Below are positions 34,399 through 46,539 of a stretch of 64,000 bases of DNA, piece by piece; positions within the stretch are counted from its first letter, which is position 1, and each line of letters begins with the position of its first letter. A program made the translations under genes and the position numbers. The notes beneath the pieces are model-generated. The model did no database searches, was not told the origin of the DNA, and saw only the letters and a list, made by a program, of their open reading frames with translations. Origin of the DNA: Beta vulgaris subsp. vulgaris (taxonomy: Eukaryota; Streptophyta; Magnoliopsida; Caryophyllales; Amaranthaceae); NCBI RefSeq assembly GCF_026745355.1, contig NC_079207.1, forward strand, positions 10,547,764 to 10,611,763, in the 5' to 3' direction.

Positions 34399-35530
34399 GA
34401 ATAGAAGTGAAAGGTTAGATGAAATGTGATAGTATCTTAAATTTGCTTCTCAATATTTGAAAAAGAAAAAATGAAAATCTAAAAATCTTCCCAAGTACTC
34501 CTTACTCCTGAGTCCTGACGCTAATATTTTGGCTAGTTTAGTTTTGTGTTCTTCTCTTTACCCCCTCACAAACATGCATAAATTTTATGTGTTGTTTGTG
34601 CCTAACCAAGAGCATTGTTTTGGATACTCATGATATTGACAAATGAAACAATTTGCGTTTATTTATAGCTAACTTGCTTAATAAATAATATTAACCTTAA
34701 CCAATATAGTAGAACACTAGAACTATCTCCTTGTACGTAGATTGCCCTTGATCCCATATTCCCATCATATATAGGAGTAAAAGCCGGTCTTAATTAGACA
34801 CCTTTTCGCTCATACTCCTACTATTCATGTTTAATCATTCCATAACCAACCAATACATGAAGTATGAACCAATTATCTTCTCAAAAAGCATTGTCACATA
34901 GTCAAACTCACCATAATTAGATTTACAAGTTATAACCACACTTTAACCTATATACGATGTCGTCAATTTGCCATTAATCCCCTTGCTTTGACTATAGAAG
35001 TTAGAGGTTGCTTCGAAACTATGGTCAGTGAATGCAGACATGCAGTACTCTCGCATTTTATTGACGAAAAAACCTCAGTTCCTCTAAGTTTAATTTGTAC
35101 CATGCAGCCATACTTCCGCCAACAGGTGTAGATGCACGCAAACTAGTAAAAATGAAGTATTTCAAACCCTTAACTATAACATCAAAAATTAAAAAACAGG
35201 AGTTATATATATATACTGATGTGACACATTTGACCATGATTCATGAAAAATGCTGGTTAGCGGCCGGAAAGTTGGTGCAGCAAACTCACTAATTTTCTAC
35301 CATCTTTAAATGAGCAATTTTACAAAACCAAAGTAAAGTAATACTCCTAGATCCTTCTTTAATTCACCTGAAGATTGTAAGAAAGTGCCTCGTCAATGCA
35401 TGGCCTTGTCATCATCTTCTTTGTCTCTATATATCAACAATGAAAGAAAAAGATCCATATCAAATCTTTTCCACCCTCCATATTGTAGCTAGAATATGTA
35501 TGGTTAAGTAGCTTATAGCAGAAGAAACTT
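34399..35530. other. Intergenic, no gene recognised
   Basis: Moderately AT-rich single-copy-looking sequence; the short frame at 35095-35292 has no recognisable motif. Confidence 0.4.
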
Positions 35531-35823
35531 TGTTAAAGGACCAACTTAACCAAAAGTTTAAGTTGATGATTTTTGGAGTTCTAAAAATAGTTTAATACTT
35601 TATCACGCTTCCTCACGCGAGAGTCCATTGGGCTTGAAGTGTGGATGCAGCACAAGTCTCCCTCATACCTGATGCTAAATTTTCCTCTTAAAAAGGATAG
35701 GGTCGATGAGATATGAACCCGTGACCTTATGTCAAGTTGACTCCAATACCATGTCAAAGGATCAACTCAACCAGAAGCTTAAACTGATGGTTTGAGTCCC
35801 AGAAATAGTTTAATACTCTATCA
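35531..35823 (-). mobile_element. TRIM-like miniature LTR element, copy 2
   Basis: Direct repeats 35531-35605 and 35752-35823 share (t)aaagga(c/t)caact(t/c)aacc, gtttaatact and a tatca end. The minus-strand PBS is TGGTATTGGAGTC, a mutated form of that in copy 1. The purine tract gaggaagcg adjoins the other repeat. Internal sequence is 146 bp and homologous to copy 1 (gggcttgaagtgt, atgcagcaca, gaacccgtgac). No intact TSD. Confidence 0.68.
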
Positions 35824-35942
35824 AACCCTATCAAAAAGCCTAGGAGAGAGTAAAAAGGAAAAATTCAAAAAGAAAGAGGAATAAACTTTCTGTAGGCCAT
35901 GCTAGACAATGAGTAGAACAGGAATAAAGAAAACATAACTAC

Positions 35943-35959
35943 ATCTATCCATTTAGTGG
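35943..35959. repeat. Target-site duplication of SINE (left)
   Basis: The 17-bp atctatccatttagtgg is repeated exactly at 36154-36170. Confidence 0.9.
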
Positions 35960-36153
35960 TAGAGCACTCCCCTCTGATCCTTGAGGTCAGGAGTTCGATC
36001 CTTATTCCCAACATTATGTTGGGGTATTTTCTTAGCATGCTTTGCATGCTTTACCAGCCAATGTGCTGGTAGTTCCTACAAGGCTAGTAGCCTTGGTAGG
36101 GGTTAGCCCTTGGGCTGACTTAATTTCCTAATCAAAAAAAAAAAAAAAAAAAA
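35960..36153 (+). mobile_element. tRNA-derived SINE
   Basis: 194 bp with tagagcac (second half of an A box) and gagttcgatcc (B box, 35991-36001), an imperfect palindrome around agcatgctttgcatgct, then a 20-nt A tail, inside perfect 17-bp TSDs. The first half of the A box (tagtgg) lies inside the TSD. Confidence 0.93.
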
Positions 36154-36170
36154 ATCTATCCATTTAGTGG

Positions 36171-36807
36171 ACTATTCATTTCTAATAGACCATTAGAAAA
36201 TAATTGTTAATGTTGAGTTGGATTTCACCTTCCACTAAATTATACTGGCAAATTATGCACGAGATGTGTGCCTGATTTTTTTTTTTTCAAACATGAACTC
36301 TAGATCTTTTGGACATAAATAGGGATAAAAATTCGAACATTAGACATTTTTTTGACCTTGATCACTTAACCCTTTTTTATTAATTCCTTTTACTTATTCT
36401 TTCTTTTATATTTTTAAAATTAAACTTGATGAACGATAAAATAATAGTGAGGGAATTTATTTAGAATTTATTATGTTGTATTAACATAGAATTTTGTGTT
36501 GAATAAATTAATTTATTAATTGATTGAATTTTCAATTTTGATGTAATACTTGATTGTGTTTATTAATTGATTGATAAGATATGTGATTGATGTAATATCC
36601 TTTTTTTTTTCAACGTAAATGTACTAAATTTTACCCTCAATTTTTTTTTTGGTGTCTCAATTATAACTTAATTGCCTTTTAACATTTAACTATTTAAGTT
36701 CTTTTTATTGCTATTGGAGTTTGAATTTGTTTTCCTCTTTTTTTTTTTGGTAGTAGTTGAACAATTTAGTAAATATATAGGGGATATCATAACTCTCCCT
36801 TCTCTTA
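36171..36807. other. Intergenic, no gene recognised
   Basis: AT-rich with several poly(T) runs; nothing supported. Confidence 0.5.
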
Positions 36808-37068
36808 TACTTCCTCCGATTAAGAATAGTTGCACCATCTGCATAGTGTTTACTATTCACATCTTACACTTTGATATTCTTTGGTGATTTATATTTTAGG
36901 AAAAGCATAGGCGTATGAGATCTTGTTAGATTTGTCTTAATGTATATTTTTTAATATTAACTTTTATAATGTTTACTCATTGATAATTGAAGATATTAAC
37001 GTTTAAAACCATACATCAGCAAACGTGAAAACATGAAATGATGTAACTATTTCTAAACGGAAGAAGTA
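36808..37068. mobile_element. Stowaway-like MITE
   Basis: Left tacttcctccgattaagaatagttgcacc; right gatgtaactatttctaaacggaagaagta. Inverted ends with TA boundaries, 261 bp. Confidence 0.85.
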
Positions 37069-39285
37069 TAATAGTAGAAATTAGTGAAATAGTAGTGGGT
37101 GAATTACATACCCACTGGCCACTGGGTCAACTAATACATCATTGTTTTTAATTGAATGAACTTGATTTACTTGTCAAATTTGTTACTCAAAATTGTCTTT
37201 TACCAATTAAACAACTTTTTACCGATCCATCAAAAGTGATTTTATCTAAAAATTGTTCTTTTATTTGAAGACACATCATACATGCATGGCTTACAAACGT
37301 TAATACTATATGCATGCATGCAAAATAGTATCAAAGACAGAAATTTCAGGATCAAGTTGGAAGTTTCCATTATCATACATCACATAACAAATTGGATCAT
37401 GGATAAGCAACACAATTACACAAATACACAATCATACTCATTTACTAGCTGAAGCTTTCACATATTTTTGAGAATTGAAGGGAAGTTCAAGGACATGTAT
37501 ATGAGTTTGAGTATATCCTATGCATACCGCGTCGGGTTATGACTTTATGCCATCTTTCGACTTTCGCCCTAAAATCCAAAAAAAAAAAAGAAAAGAAAAG
37601 ACAAGTGTCAATAGATCTTGTAGTTCAACTTATAACCATATCTTATTCCTTAAGATACATACTTTCTAACCTAAGTTCGTGTAACAGGAGTATTTTAGTA
37701 TCGCGTCAATGGCCAAAGCCACACATCAGTCAAAGCCACAAAGGAAAAATCAAGCAAACATTGTTTTTCTTATTTTTTTCTCAAGATTTCAATAACGTAC
37801 CTCATTAGCTGTCGGCACAAGTTTTACAACCCCACAAGTTCAGGGTTATTAATTTATGTTTTTATTATTAATTATTACTCCTCTTTTTACTGAAAACACT
37901 ATGGCTATGTTTGGCAAAACTGATTGAAATGGAGCTGAAACTGATAAGTGATAAGGTGGCTGAAACTAATTAGGTAGCAGCTGAAATTGTTAAGGTGCTG
38001 AAACTGATAAGCTATATAGGGAGGTTGGGAGTAGGGACTGTCATAAATATATTTGTCAATGTTAAGCCTCTTTTTCTCTCCTTTTCGCAGTTTCTAGTTT
38101 ATTTTCTTGCTTTTTTTTTTCGTTTTTCGCAATTTTCAACAAGTTCATTTGCGTGATGGCTTTAATCACATTTATACATTTTGTAGTCATTGTACCCCTT
38201 CATAGTGGTTGTATTGGTTTGGTTTATTTGTGTGTTAGCAGGGGGTTGGAGCCTGACTCCGGTTGAAGGTTGATTTGCTGATAGGATTTTGTGCGAAAAT
38301 GCAATGGCGGTCAGAACTTCACGTAGACACGTACAATCGCTTGAACTCTAGTTCTACATTAAAATTACATCACATCGCTAGATCCAATCGTAAAATGTTG
38401 TATCAGACAACATTGTGAAATAGGATTTATAGAAGGGTTATTTTTGCTCAACTGTCATAATTTTGCCATATTAGAATTAAGTTTCTAATCCCTTTATATA
38501 CAATATACCTAATGAACATAGGACCTCCTGCGATTTGTATTTTTCGCTAATTTTCCTTTAATTTTGTATAAAAGTTTAAAATAATATAATATAATCCCTC
38601 TATTTTAAAATTAGTAAAACATTTCTCTTAAGATGCTCTCGATCACATAAAAAAAAAATATTTCACTTACTTTATAACAGGTGAAGTAACATTTAATACA
38701 AGGGTATAGTATGACTGGCTTTCTCTATTTCCACAGTTAGATGTATATGAATTTATGTGTTATTTTTTTTATGCCCTACACGTTAAAAATTGAAGGATTG
38801 TAATGAACTTAAAGATTAAAAAAACGAAAACAAAAATATCCAATTCTTACATCTGAAGAAAGAAAAAAGCTAGTGAACGACCTTTTTCCAAGACAAGGTA
38901 GATTTTCCTATATAGAGTAGACACAAGAAGAAGAAGTAGGAGATTACTTGGCTTCTTCAACACAGCTTCCGTGTCGGATGGACCTGCTCTCACATCCAAA
39001 GAAGCTGGTAATTAATTTATTCTAATTAATTTTTAAAGTTAGAGGAAATCCATGGATGCATGATGTCATGAAAATAATATTTAGTTCATCAGATGTAATA
39101 TATATAGTGATTGTTAGAGTCAGCTTAACAACTGATTATTTGCTTGCTTCATTGGGTTTCTACCTGATACACTACACACTCAATGACAAAATTATGGAAT
39201 TTTCATGCACTTCATTCATATGTACGTACGTCCACGTTCTCCTTCTTTTGTTTTTGCTGCCCATGCAAATAGAGAGAGATCTTCC
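37069..39285. other. Intergenic, no gene recognised
   Basis: Contains a half-MITE-like patch (atgtttggcaaaactgattg, 37913-38030) rich in ctgataag words and a non-repetitive stretch at 38880-39010. The ORF at 39056-39307 has no recognisable domain and is not called. Confidence 0.4.
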
Positions 39286-39421
39286 TACCAATTCAAGAAT
39301 ATCTTAGCCTAGTGGTTAATCTGAGGTGTTGTGACTTGTGAACGATAGGTCATATGTTCGAATTCCCCCTCTCCTTCTTTGTACTTTGTACCGCCTTCGT
39401 GGCTCATATGGATAAAAAAAA
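39286..39421 (+). mobile_element. tRNA-derived SINE
   Basis: The head tagcctagtggttaatctg (A-box-like) and atgttcgaattcccc (B-box-like) precede an A run at 39414-39424. The flanks aaatagaga at 39267-39275 and 39422-39430, extended by similar tctt(c/t)ct strings, form a partly decayed TSD. Confidence 0.7.
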
Positions 39422-39569
39422 AAATAGAGACGTCTTTCTCTATACACATAAAACTTGGACATGCACACTACAAGACCTAATAGGATAGTACCATTTTCAA
39501 CATTTTGGGAACTTTTTCTTATAAAAATATACCCCGAAAAAAATTATTTCAAAATATTAAATGGAGTAT

Positions 39570-39778
39570 GGGCCTGTTCTCCCCAGCTTATTTTCATTTC
39601 ATTTCAGTTCAGATCAGTTCAGTTCAGACCAGTTCAGTTCAGTTCAGCTCTTGACAATACTTTTACTCTCACATATCACTATTCATTTCAGTTCAGTTCC
39701 GTTCAGATCCGTTCAGTTCAGATTAGTTCAGTTCTGATCAGTTCAGTTCATCTGTTTTATGCCGAAGAGAACATGTAC
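39570..39778. mobile_element. Tourist-like MITE with GTTCAG repeats
   Basis: Left gggcctgttctccccagc; the right end gttttatgccgaagagaac matches its relatives, but the last bases are mutated. TSD not recognisable. Confidence 0.8.
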
Positions 39779-40673
39779 TTCAAAGTATAATCATAATTTA
39801 TAAGATAAAACACCATAAGTATATAGTAGAAGTTTGGATAATTTGACTAATTTACATATTTTTGGACCTTTTAAAATGAAGGAGTATGTATTACAAGTTT
39901 GCTTTACCCAGTCTTTTAGAATGTCTTGATCCTACAACAAATTATATGCATGAGAACTAAGAATAAAGAATTATTGGTCATAGAGGAGAAGTTTGAAAAA
40001 TATTTAATTAATGTATTTCTATTAAACTTTTTTATGTTATTATGTTGATATTTTAATTTGGGTTAATACTTTAACAACTAAATTTAAACAGGGATCAATA
40101 GTAGTAAAAACAAAATTGAGGACACCTCAATAAAAACGCATCAAATCTCAATACACTTCACATTTCTAAAAAAAGTATAAAGCATACAAGAAACTAGAAA
40201 GGCAGAAATACATTATGGAATACACTTATGTTTGTGTCTTTTTATTTCTGTGTTTTAGGGGACAGAAAGAAAGGTAATATAACTATAAGGCTCTAAAATG
40301 CTTCGTTAAAACTACCTTGATTTGTCTTGAAGTAACACAAAGTAAGCTGAAAAAAGCCCAAACTTGGCCATCCAATACTCGCACGTAAACTATCCCACCT
40401 ACGACAACTCTTTTCGTTTTTCATTAAATTATTTAAATATTATACTAGCTAATACGTAATCTATAAAATGAGATGCTTCATCTTAGCTTAGTTACGATAC
40501 AGACAGTGTCTTCCTTCTAATCAAAATTGCTGTATCGTAACTTTACACTACTATCTTTACATGTATCACGGATAAACAGATAAACTGATCCTTCTACTTA
40601 ATTTCAAAAAAGTATCATGTCGCGAGTTCAAGCAAATGTGTTAAAACTTCATTCCATCTTTATGAGTGTATTA
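39779..40673. other. Intergenic, no gene recognised
   Basis: AT-rich; nothing supported. Confidence 0.5.
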
Positions 40674-40945
40674 CTAGAGGTGATTAACATGGACCTGATC
40701 CGACCCTGCCCAATTTTTGACACGTTTTTCTGGCTCGTGGTCGCAGCCCGATCCAATTTTTGGGAAAAAAAATCGGACCACATACAACTTAAATATGGAA
40801 AACTAGTCTAAATTTTGGCCCGACCTAAATAGCTCGTTTGGTCTGGTCCAAATTAGCGGATTTAGCGCGAATTGCGTCCCGAAACTTTGACCCAAAACAG
40901 GGCATTATTTTTTACCAAAGCACGGCCCGGCTATGATCACCTCTA
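40674..40945. mobile_element. hAT-like MITE
   Basis: Ends tagaggtgattaacatgg and (minus strand) tagaggtgatcatagccggg, with an interior rich in cccga/cccgg words, like the hAT MITEs at 3741 and 6243. No clear TSD. Confidence 0.6.
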
Positions 40946-41714
40946 AATAAGTCTCAGCCTACGCCAAGCTCGTAAGCTATCCTGCTGTATTACGTACGTG
41001 TAAATGATCTCTTTCCCCGTTGGGTATTAAAAGTTCATTAACTCATAATGCCTTCTCAATTTGACCAAACATTTTATATAAGTTGTTTTATTCCTCAGAA
41101 TTTAGAAATACATTAAGTAGTATATATGAAATAAAGTATTCATAGGTGGTCTTCATTTGTCATGATATTGCATGACTAAAGTCATCAATCAAATTTATAA
41201 TATCATTTTGGAAGAAAATAGGTTCCTAATTAATCTTGTAAAAGACTCCTCTCTGTGATTTCCACAATATTCTATGAGTTTGTCACAGTTTTCTCAACGG
41301 TTATGCTCAACAGCAGGAACTAACAAATACTATAATTAAAAATTAATTAGTTAATGCAGTGTCCCTTTTAAAACAGGAAGATGTTGATATGAAGGTCCTA
41401 CGACCCTCAACTTGATTCATTCTTATAAGCTACTAACCACTACAATTTTTATTGGCACACTTTAATTTCCATAAGGAGTGACATCAATCACACATCTATT
41501 GACTGTAAAATATTGTGAGATTGACACTTAATCATCATGTAAACAACAATGAGAAGAGACAAATGATAAGATAAATTGTGTTACAACTCATTCAAAGATG
41601 TGTGGTCATTCCTGTTGCTAAATGATAGGGTAGATCGTACGATTTCTAAACCTTAAGCATAAATATCTCTAACCCATGTCCCCAAATACTTACAAATCTG
41701 TTTAGAGAATATGT
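40946..41714. other. Intergenic, no gene recognised
   Basis: AT-rich; nothing supported. Confidence 0.5.
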
Positions 41715-41825
41715 TGAGAGCATAATGATATTGCTTACTCCAATAAGGGTGCATGGGCTCATATATATATGTAATTTTAATATAAACATACAATGACGAG
41801 GATACCCTCAATATCCTCTATTACA
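41715..41825 (-). repeat. Copia 3' LTR
   Basis: The minus strand begins TGTAATAGAGGATATTGAGG and ends TATGCTCTCA. It aligns with 47192-47306 over its whole length. Confidence 0.85.
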
Positions 41826-42829
41826 CCCCCGCAATTTGTGCAGGGGGAACCACGTACACATTGGACCGTAAGAACTCAAAACGCTGACCAGACAAACCTT
41901 TAGTGAAAATGTTAGCAATTTGTAACTCAGTAGGTATATAACGAAAACTAAGTCACCATGAGCAACACGCTCCCGAACAAAATGATAATCAATTTTAATA
42001 TGTTTGCTACGATCATGCTGAACCGAATTTACAGCAAGATAAGAAGTAGAGACATTATCACAAAACAGTTTCACGGGAGTACGGATGATGAGGCCCAACT
42101 CAGCGAGTAAAGAACGGAGCGAGAGGGTGTCCTGAATCGTATAAGCAACAGCACGATATTCGTCTTCAATGGAGGATTTGGAAACAGTGGGATGCTTTTT
42201 CGAGCGCCAGGAGATAAGGTTACCACCTAGAAAGATAGCATAACTAGTGATAGAATGACAACTATCCGGACAACCTGCCCAATCAGCATCAGAATATGCA
42301 ACCATGATACATGATTTTAGAGGGGCGAAGCCAGAGAGCATAGTCAGATGTATCCTGCAAGTACCTGTAAATACGCTTAACAACCAACAAGTTAGTAGTG
42401 CGAGGGGCATGCATAAATTAGGAAACTCAATGTACAACATATATATGTAATATCAGGTCGAGTCATAGTCAATAAGTACTGTAACCCCAACCATAATGTG
42501 ATACTCGGTAGGATTGGATAAGAGATCACCATCTGTAAGCAAGAGAGTGGTCCGACTAGGTAGAGGGGTGCGAACAAGTTGGTAGTGTGCAGATGAAATT
42601 TGAGAAGAAGATCATGAACATACTTCTTTTGACACAGAAACAAATAAACCTTTGGGAGAGCGGATAGCCTGAACACCTAAGAAATAGTGAAGATCGCCTA
42701 AGTCTATCATAGCAAACTCCGTAGACAAAAGAGATATGAATTTGGTGATCAAAGGAGTAGAGTTGCCAGTGACAATGATATCGTCAACATATAGAAGAAG
42801 ATATAGTATATAGTTGCCACGACGAAAGA
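41826..42829 (-). pseudogene. Copia reverse transcriptase (3' part) and RNase H
   Basis: Begins at the Helitron junction and reaches the catalytic YVDD at 42780-42791. The connection region follows in several frames, then RNase H with AYSDADWAGCPDS, SWRSKKHPTVSKSSIEDEYR and LFCDNVST. The RNase H part stays open in one frame from 42440 to 41808. Frames shift at about 42480-42680, so no intact pol is made. Confidence 0.85.
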
Positions 42830-43985
42830 TCTCTATTATATAAGGGAAGGGGGGAGCAATGGTGTCCTCTTTTGAAACGCCTATTTTGCCCTCCTTCTCT
42901 TTCTAAATTACAAAAGGAATGTCAAAATCAAAATACCGCAAATAAATTTACAACACTCACTCACACATCACTTAAAAGAAGAAACTTTACAAATCACCCG
43001 TACAATTGAGAAAATCACGTTATAAAAATCACGCAAATCACTCAAATAATCAGGAAACTTTATTAAAACTTAAATTAATATACAAACTAAAACTAATAAC
43101 CTAGAACGTCAATACATACAACAACATTTACAAAAATTTACTTACAAATCACTATTCTCAAGAACCATTCAATAATTAATGGTGGGTCATGATAAAAAAA
43201 TAGAGGTGTTTTGTAGTGAAATCAAAATTTAGAAATTAGACGAGGAAAAAAATTATTTACTTTTTTAATAGTGTTTCCTATATATAATGAAACTTTTACA
43301 TATATTTGGACGTATTTTTTCTATTATATAATAGTGATAAATTATCAAGGTAAAAAGATTTATATAAATATCATTCAAAAATTAAAGTACAACATAATCT
43401 CTATTATATAAGGGAAGGGGGGGCTATGGTGTCCCCGAATGAAGAGACTATCTTACTCCCTTCCCATTCTAAATTACAAATTCACTTACAAATCAAAGGA
43501 GGCTTCAAACAAAAATATCAAAAATATAATTATAATAATCATCCACAAGTCAACTAAAATCATAAAATTGCATAATTTACGTTATGCAAATCACTAAAAT
43601 GAGGAAACTTTACAAAACTTAAAAATTCACTTACAAACTACAACCTATGAAAAAATTGACTTGAAATCAAAGTGTCTACTTTCTTTATAATTTATGAAGT
43701 ATTGTACTTATTTCAAAAATCAACTAAAAAATTATAATATTAGAAATCATAAATAAATTCAAAAAAATTTCTATTTTATTCATAGAATTTAACTTTGAAA
43801 AGTAAAAAAAAAAAACAAAAGAATGGTGAGAGACTTAAGTGACAGAAACTAAACCAATCAAATTTTGCAACTAAAAGCAATTATACTACGTATGTCTAAT
43901 GTTCAAATTTTGACTCTTATGCAAAAGAAAATTGAGTTTCTATTCGGAAAAAATTCAAGCACGCATGGCGTGCAAAAAATTCTAG
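42830..43985 (+). mobile_element. Helitron insertion(s) in copia RT
   Basis: Two 5' termini with TCTCTATTATATAAGGGAAG occur at 42830 and 43398, but only one 3' terminus is clear: hairpin gcacgcatggcgtgc, aaaaaatt, CTAG at 43982-43985. The outer junctions are A (42829) and T (43986). Host copia sequence on the two sides abuts without duplication and in frame. Either one Helitron inserted next to or inside another, or a 5' end was duplicated. Confidence 0.88.
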
Positions 43986-44802
43986 TAAACATAGAAGTAT
44001 CAGATTGAGAACAAAAGAAGCCCTGTTGGAGCAAAAAAACTACTGGAGCGAAGATACTAAGCATGAGGAGCTTGTTTTAAACCATATATGGCTTTCCGGA
44101 GGCGACAAATGTGATCAAGAAAATCAGGATGAATAAAACTTGCAGCTTATTTCATGTAACCCTCCTCAATGAGATCACCATGTAAGAAGACATTTTTAAC
44201 ATCCAATTGACGAATACCCATTGGTAGGAAATAGTTAAAGACAAAACCAACCGAACAGTAGTTGATCTAACAACAGGACTAAAGGTCTCAGAATAATCAA
44301 TACCTTCCTGCTGACCATACCCGCGAGCAACCAGACGAGCCTTAGGCGTAATCACATGACCCTCTTCAGCAGTTTTTATCGTATAAATCCATTTAGTACT
44401 AACCAAGTTCTTTGTAGCATCAAACGGTACCAAATCCCATGTTTTGTTGACCAACATAGCATTAATCTCTTCCGCCATGGCTTGACGCCATTTTGGAATT
44501 TTATTATCCTTAGAGAAACAAGTAGGAGCTTGTTGCTTTTCAAGAGTTGTCAAACTTATTATTGTTTTTGGTTTAAAAATACCGTCTTTAGCACGAGTTT
44601 TCATGTCATGAGTATTGTGTGAGGACGGAACAACAAAAACACCGTGCGAAGGAGATGCAGGCAAGGACTCATAAGACAATGGAGGAGAGGAAGAGGGGAC
44701 GGTCGCAAAAGGGGCACAAACCGACAAGGGGATATCATGCATGGGGGATGGTCGCATCGCGTTTGGCGCTGGCTGGCCAGCAACTTGACCAGGAGCACGC
44801 AA
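43986..44802 (-). pseudogene. Copia reverse transcriptase, N-terminal part
   Basis: Contains [53 protein letters not shown] and FSPVVRSTT, the conserved first blocks of copia RT. The frame slips after SYQWVF, and the following GDL block and GLKQAP-type block are recognisable only in other frames. Confidence 0.85.
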
Positions 44803-45428
44803 CGCTGGAGAGGGAAGGGTGTTGGGCTAGCAGCACGCGACGTAGGGGAAGGAGGGCCATCTGGCGCTAGCTGGCCAGCGACCGGACCAGCAGCCAATGG
44901 TGACCTAGTGGCCAACGGGTGCCCAGCGGGCGAACCAGAGGGCGAGCGAGAGGGCTGCAAGGAAGACCAAGTAAGAGAGGAGGGGGGCCCTAGGGGATAG
45001 TCTGTCGCAAGGGGAGCCGGGAGAGTGCGAGGTAGACGGGCCAAAGGAGCTAGGAGCTGGGTCATTAGGGCCAAGGGATGAGGGAGGTGTGTAGGAGACC
45101 GCTAAAGGCAATTGGAGAAGGGATTGATCCATATTACTAGAGGTAAGAGTAGACGAGGGTCTAGATGACACTAGCTCACGATAGAGAAACATCGACTCAA
45201 GAAATTTCACATGACGACTCATATAGACACGACCGGACCCGAAGCATAACCAAGGAAAACACAAGGGACGGACCGGGGAGTCAACTTGTTTGACGGTTTT
45301 GCAGAAAAATCATGTAAAAACGAGTAATCAGGCGGCTTGGAAAGCAATTTTTCAAAAGCAGACACACCATGCAAAATGGTAGTGGGCAAGCGGTTTATGA
45401 TGAAAGTAGTAGTGTACTCAGCATCAAC

Positions 45429-45896
45429 CTATAATTCACCGGGAAGGGATGATTCAATGAGCATCATGCGAGCTAGTTCAATTGCATGTCGATGTTTGCG
45501 TTTCGCAATCCCATTTTGTTGTTGAGTTTCAGAGCAAGACTTGCAAAAAGCAAATCCACATTTTCGAAAATGAGCAAGTAGAGGTTGGTTATCAAATTCC
45601 CGACCCCGATCACTTTGAAAATATTTGATTTTGCAGTCAAATAAATTCTCAACCAAAGCTTGGAAATCTAGAAAACTATCATGCACTTCAGATTTGCGTT
45701 TTAAAGGATATATCCAAGTGTAGCGGGAGAAATCATCAACAAAACAAACATAATATTTGAAACCAAGATTAGATAAAATAGTTGAATACCATAAACAATA
45801 ATGAACTAAGGACAATGGTTTATCAAAAAAGTGTATTACATCCTTGAAAGGTAAGTGATGAGACTTGCCTAAACAACATGAAACACAATCAAACAA
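45429..45896 (-). pseudogene. Copia integrase core, catalytic residues lost
   Basis: Shows CCLGKSHHLPF (end of the HHCC region), FVDDFSRYTWIYPLKRKSEV, FQSDRGREFDN and QQNGIAKRKHRH. The middle catalytic Asp (SDRGREF) is kept. The first Asp, expected in an HxDLW block, is replaced (LVHYCLWYS), and the Glu of the NGxxERKHR block is Lys. With stops outside this stretch, it cannot encode an active integrase. Confidence 0.82.
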
Positions 45897-46173
45897 ATGA
45901 CTAGTGGCGCAAACAATGAACTTATTTTGGTTGAGAGCACCTAAAACTTGATCACCACAATGACCAAGACGACGATGTCAAGTAGGACTGGACACATAAA
46001 GGGACAAAAGGGCAACTGGCCTCCTAGGATGATGAGTGAGGGTGATGGGATATACATTGTCTTGACTAGGAGAAGCACCTCTTCCGACCGATTGTCCTTA
46101 ACAAAAACATGAGAACCATTAAAACTCACAGTATAATTTTTATCTTTAGCCAACTGCTGAGCTGATATTAAAT

Positions 46174-46527
46174 TTAATTTAATTTAATATTAGGACAATG
46201 ATAGACAAAGTTGAGAACTAAAGGGCGACTGTTTGATTTTAAGGTGACAGTGCCAACATTTTTAACTGGGATTTGAGTACCATTTGCTACTTCAACAGAA
46301 ATTGGACTAGTATAAGTAGATTTATTAGATAAGATACCTGGATCATTGGTCATGTGAGAAGATGCTCCGGAGTCATGAAACCAAGTGGTTTCATTATGCT
46401 CACTAGTGGGAAGACCAACAAGAGCGGCATTTGATGTCTGAGCATAACGAGACGAACAAGAGACAGCCGAGTGACCTGGATGAAAGTAAATTTGATAGAC
46501 TATATTGGTAAATTGAGAATCAAACAC
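46174..46527 (-). pseudogene. Copia gag zinc knuckle remnant and protease
   Basis: YQIYFHPGHSAVSCSSRY is a CCHC knuckle whose first two Cys have become Tyr. It is followed by WFHDSGASSHMTNDPGILSN, the aspartic protease active-site block (DSGA). The frame closes at about 46174; the rest of protease up to integrase is in other frames. Confidence 0.82.
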
Positions 46528-46539
46528 ATCCTCAACAGT

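Noticed and set aside
35943..36020. Possible tRNA gene
   Set aside because: A- and B-box-like strings are present but no cloverleaf or acceptor stem; the poly(A) tail and TSD show a SINE.
39056..39307. 83-aa hydrophobic ORF
   Set aside because: No homology, motif or gene context recognised; length is within chance for AT-rich DNA.
44601..45264. Pro/Ser-rich frames between copia integrase and RT
   Set aside because: This is the poorly conserved copia spacer read in shifted frames; no separate gene.
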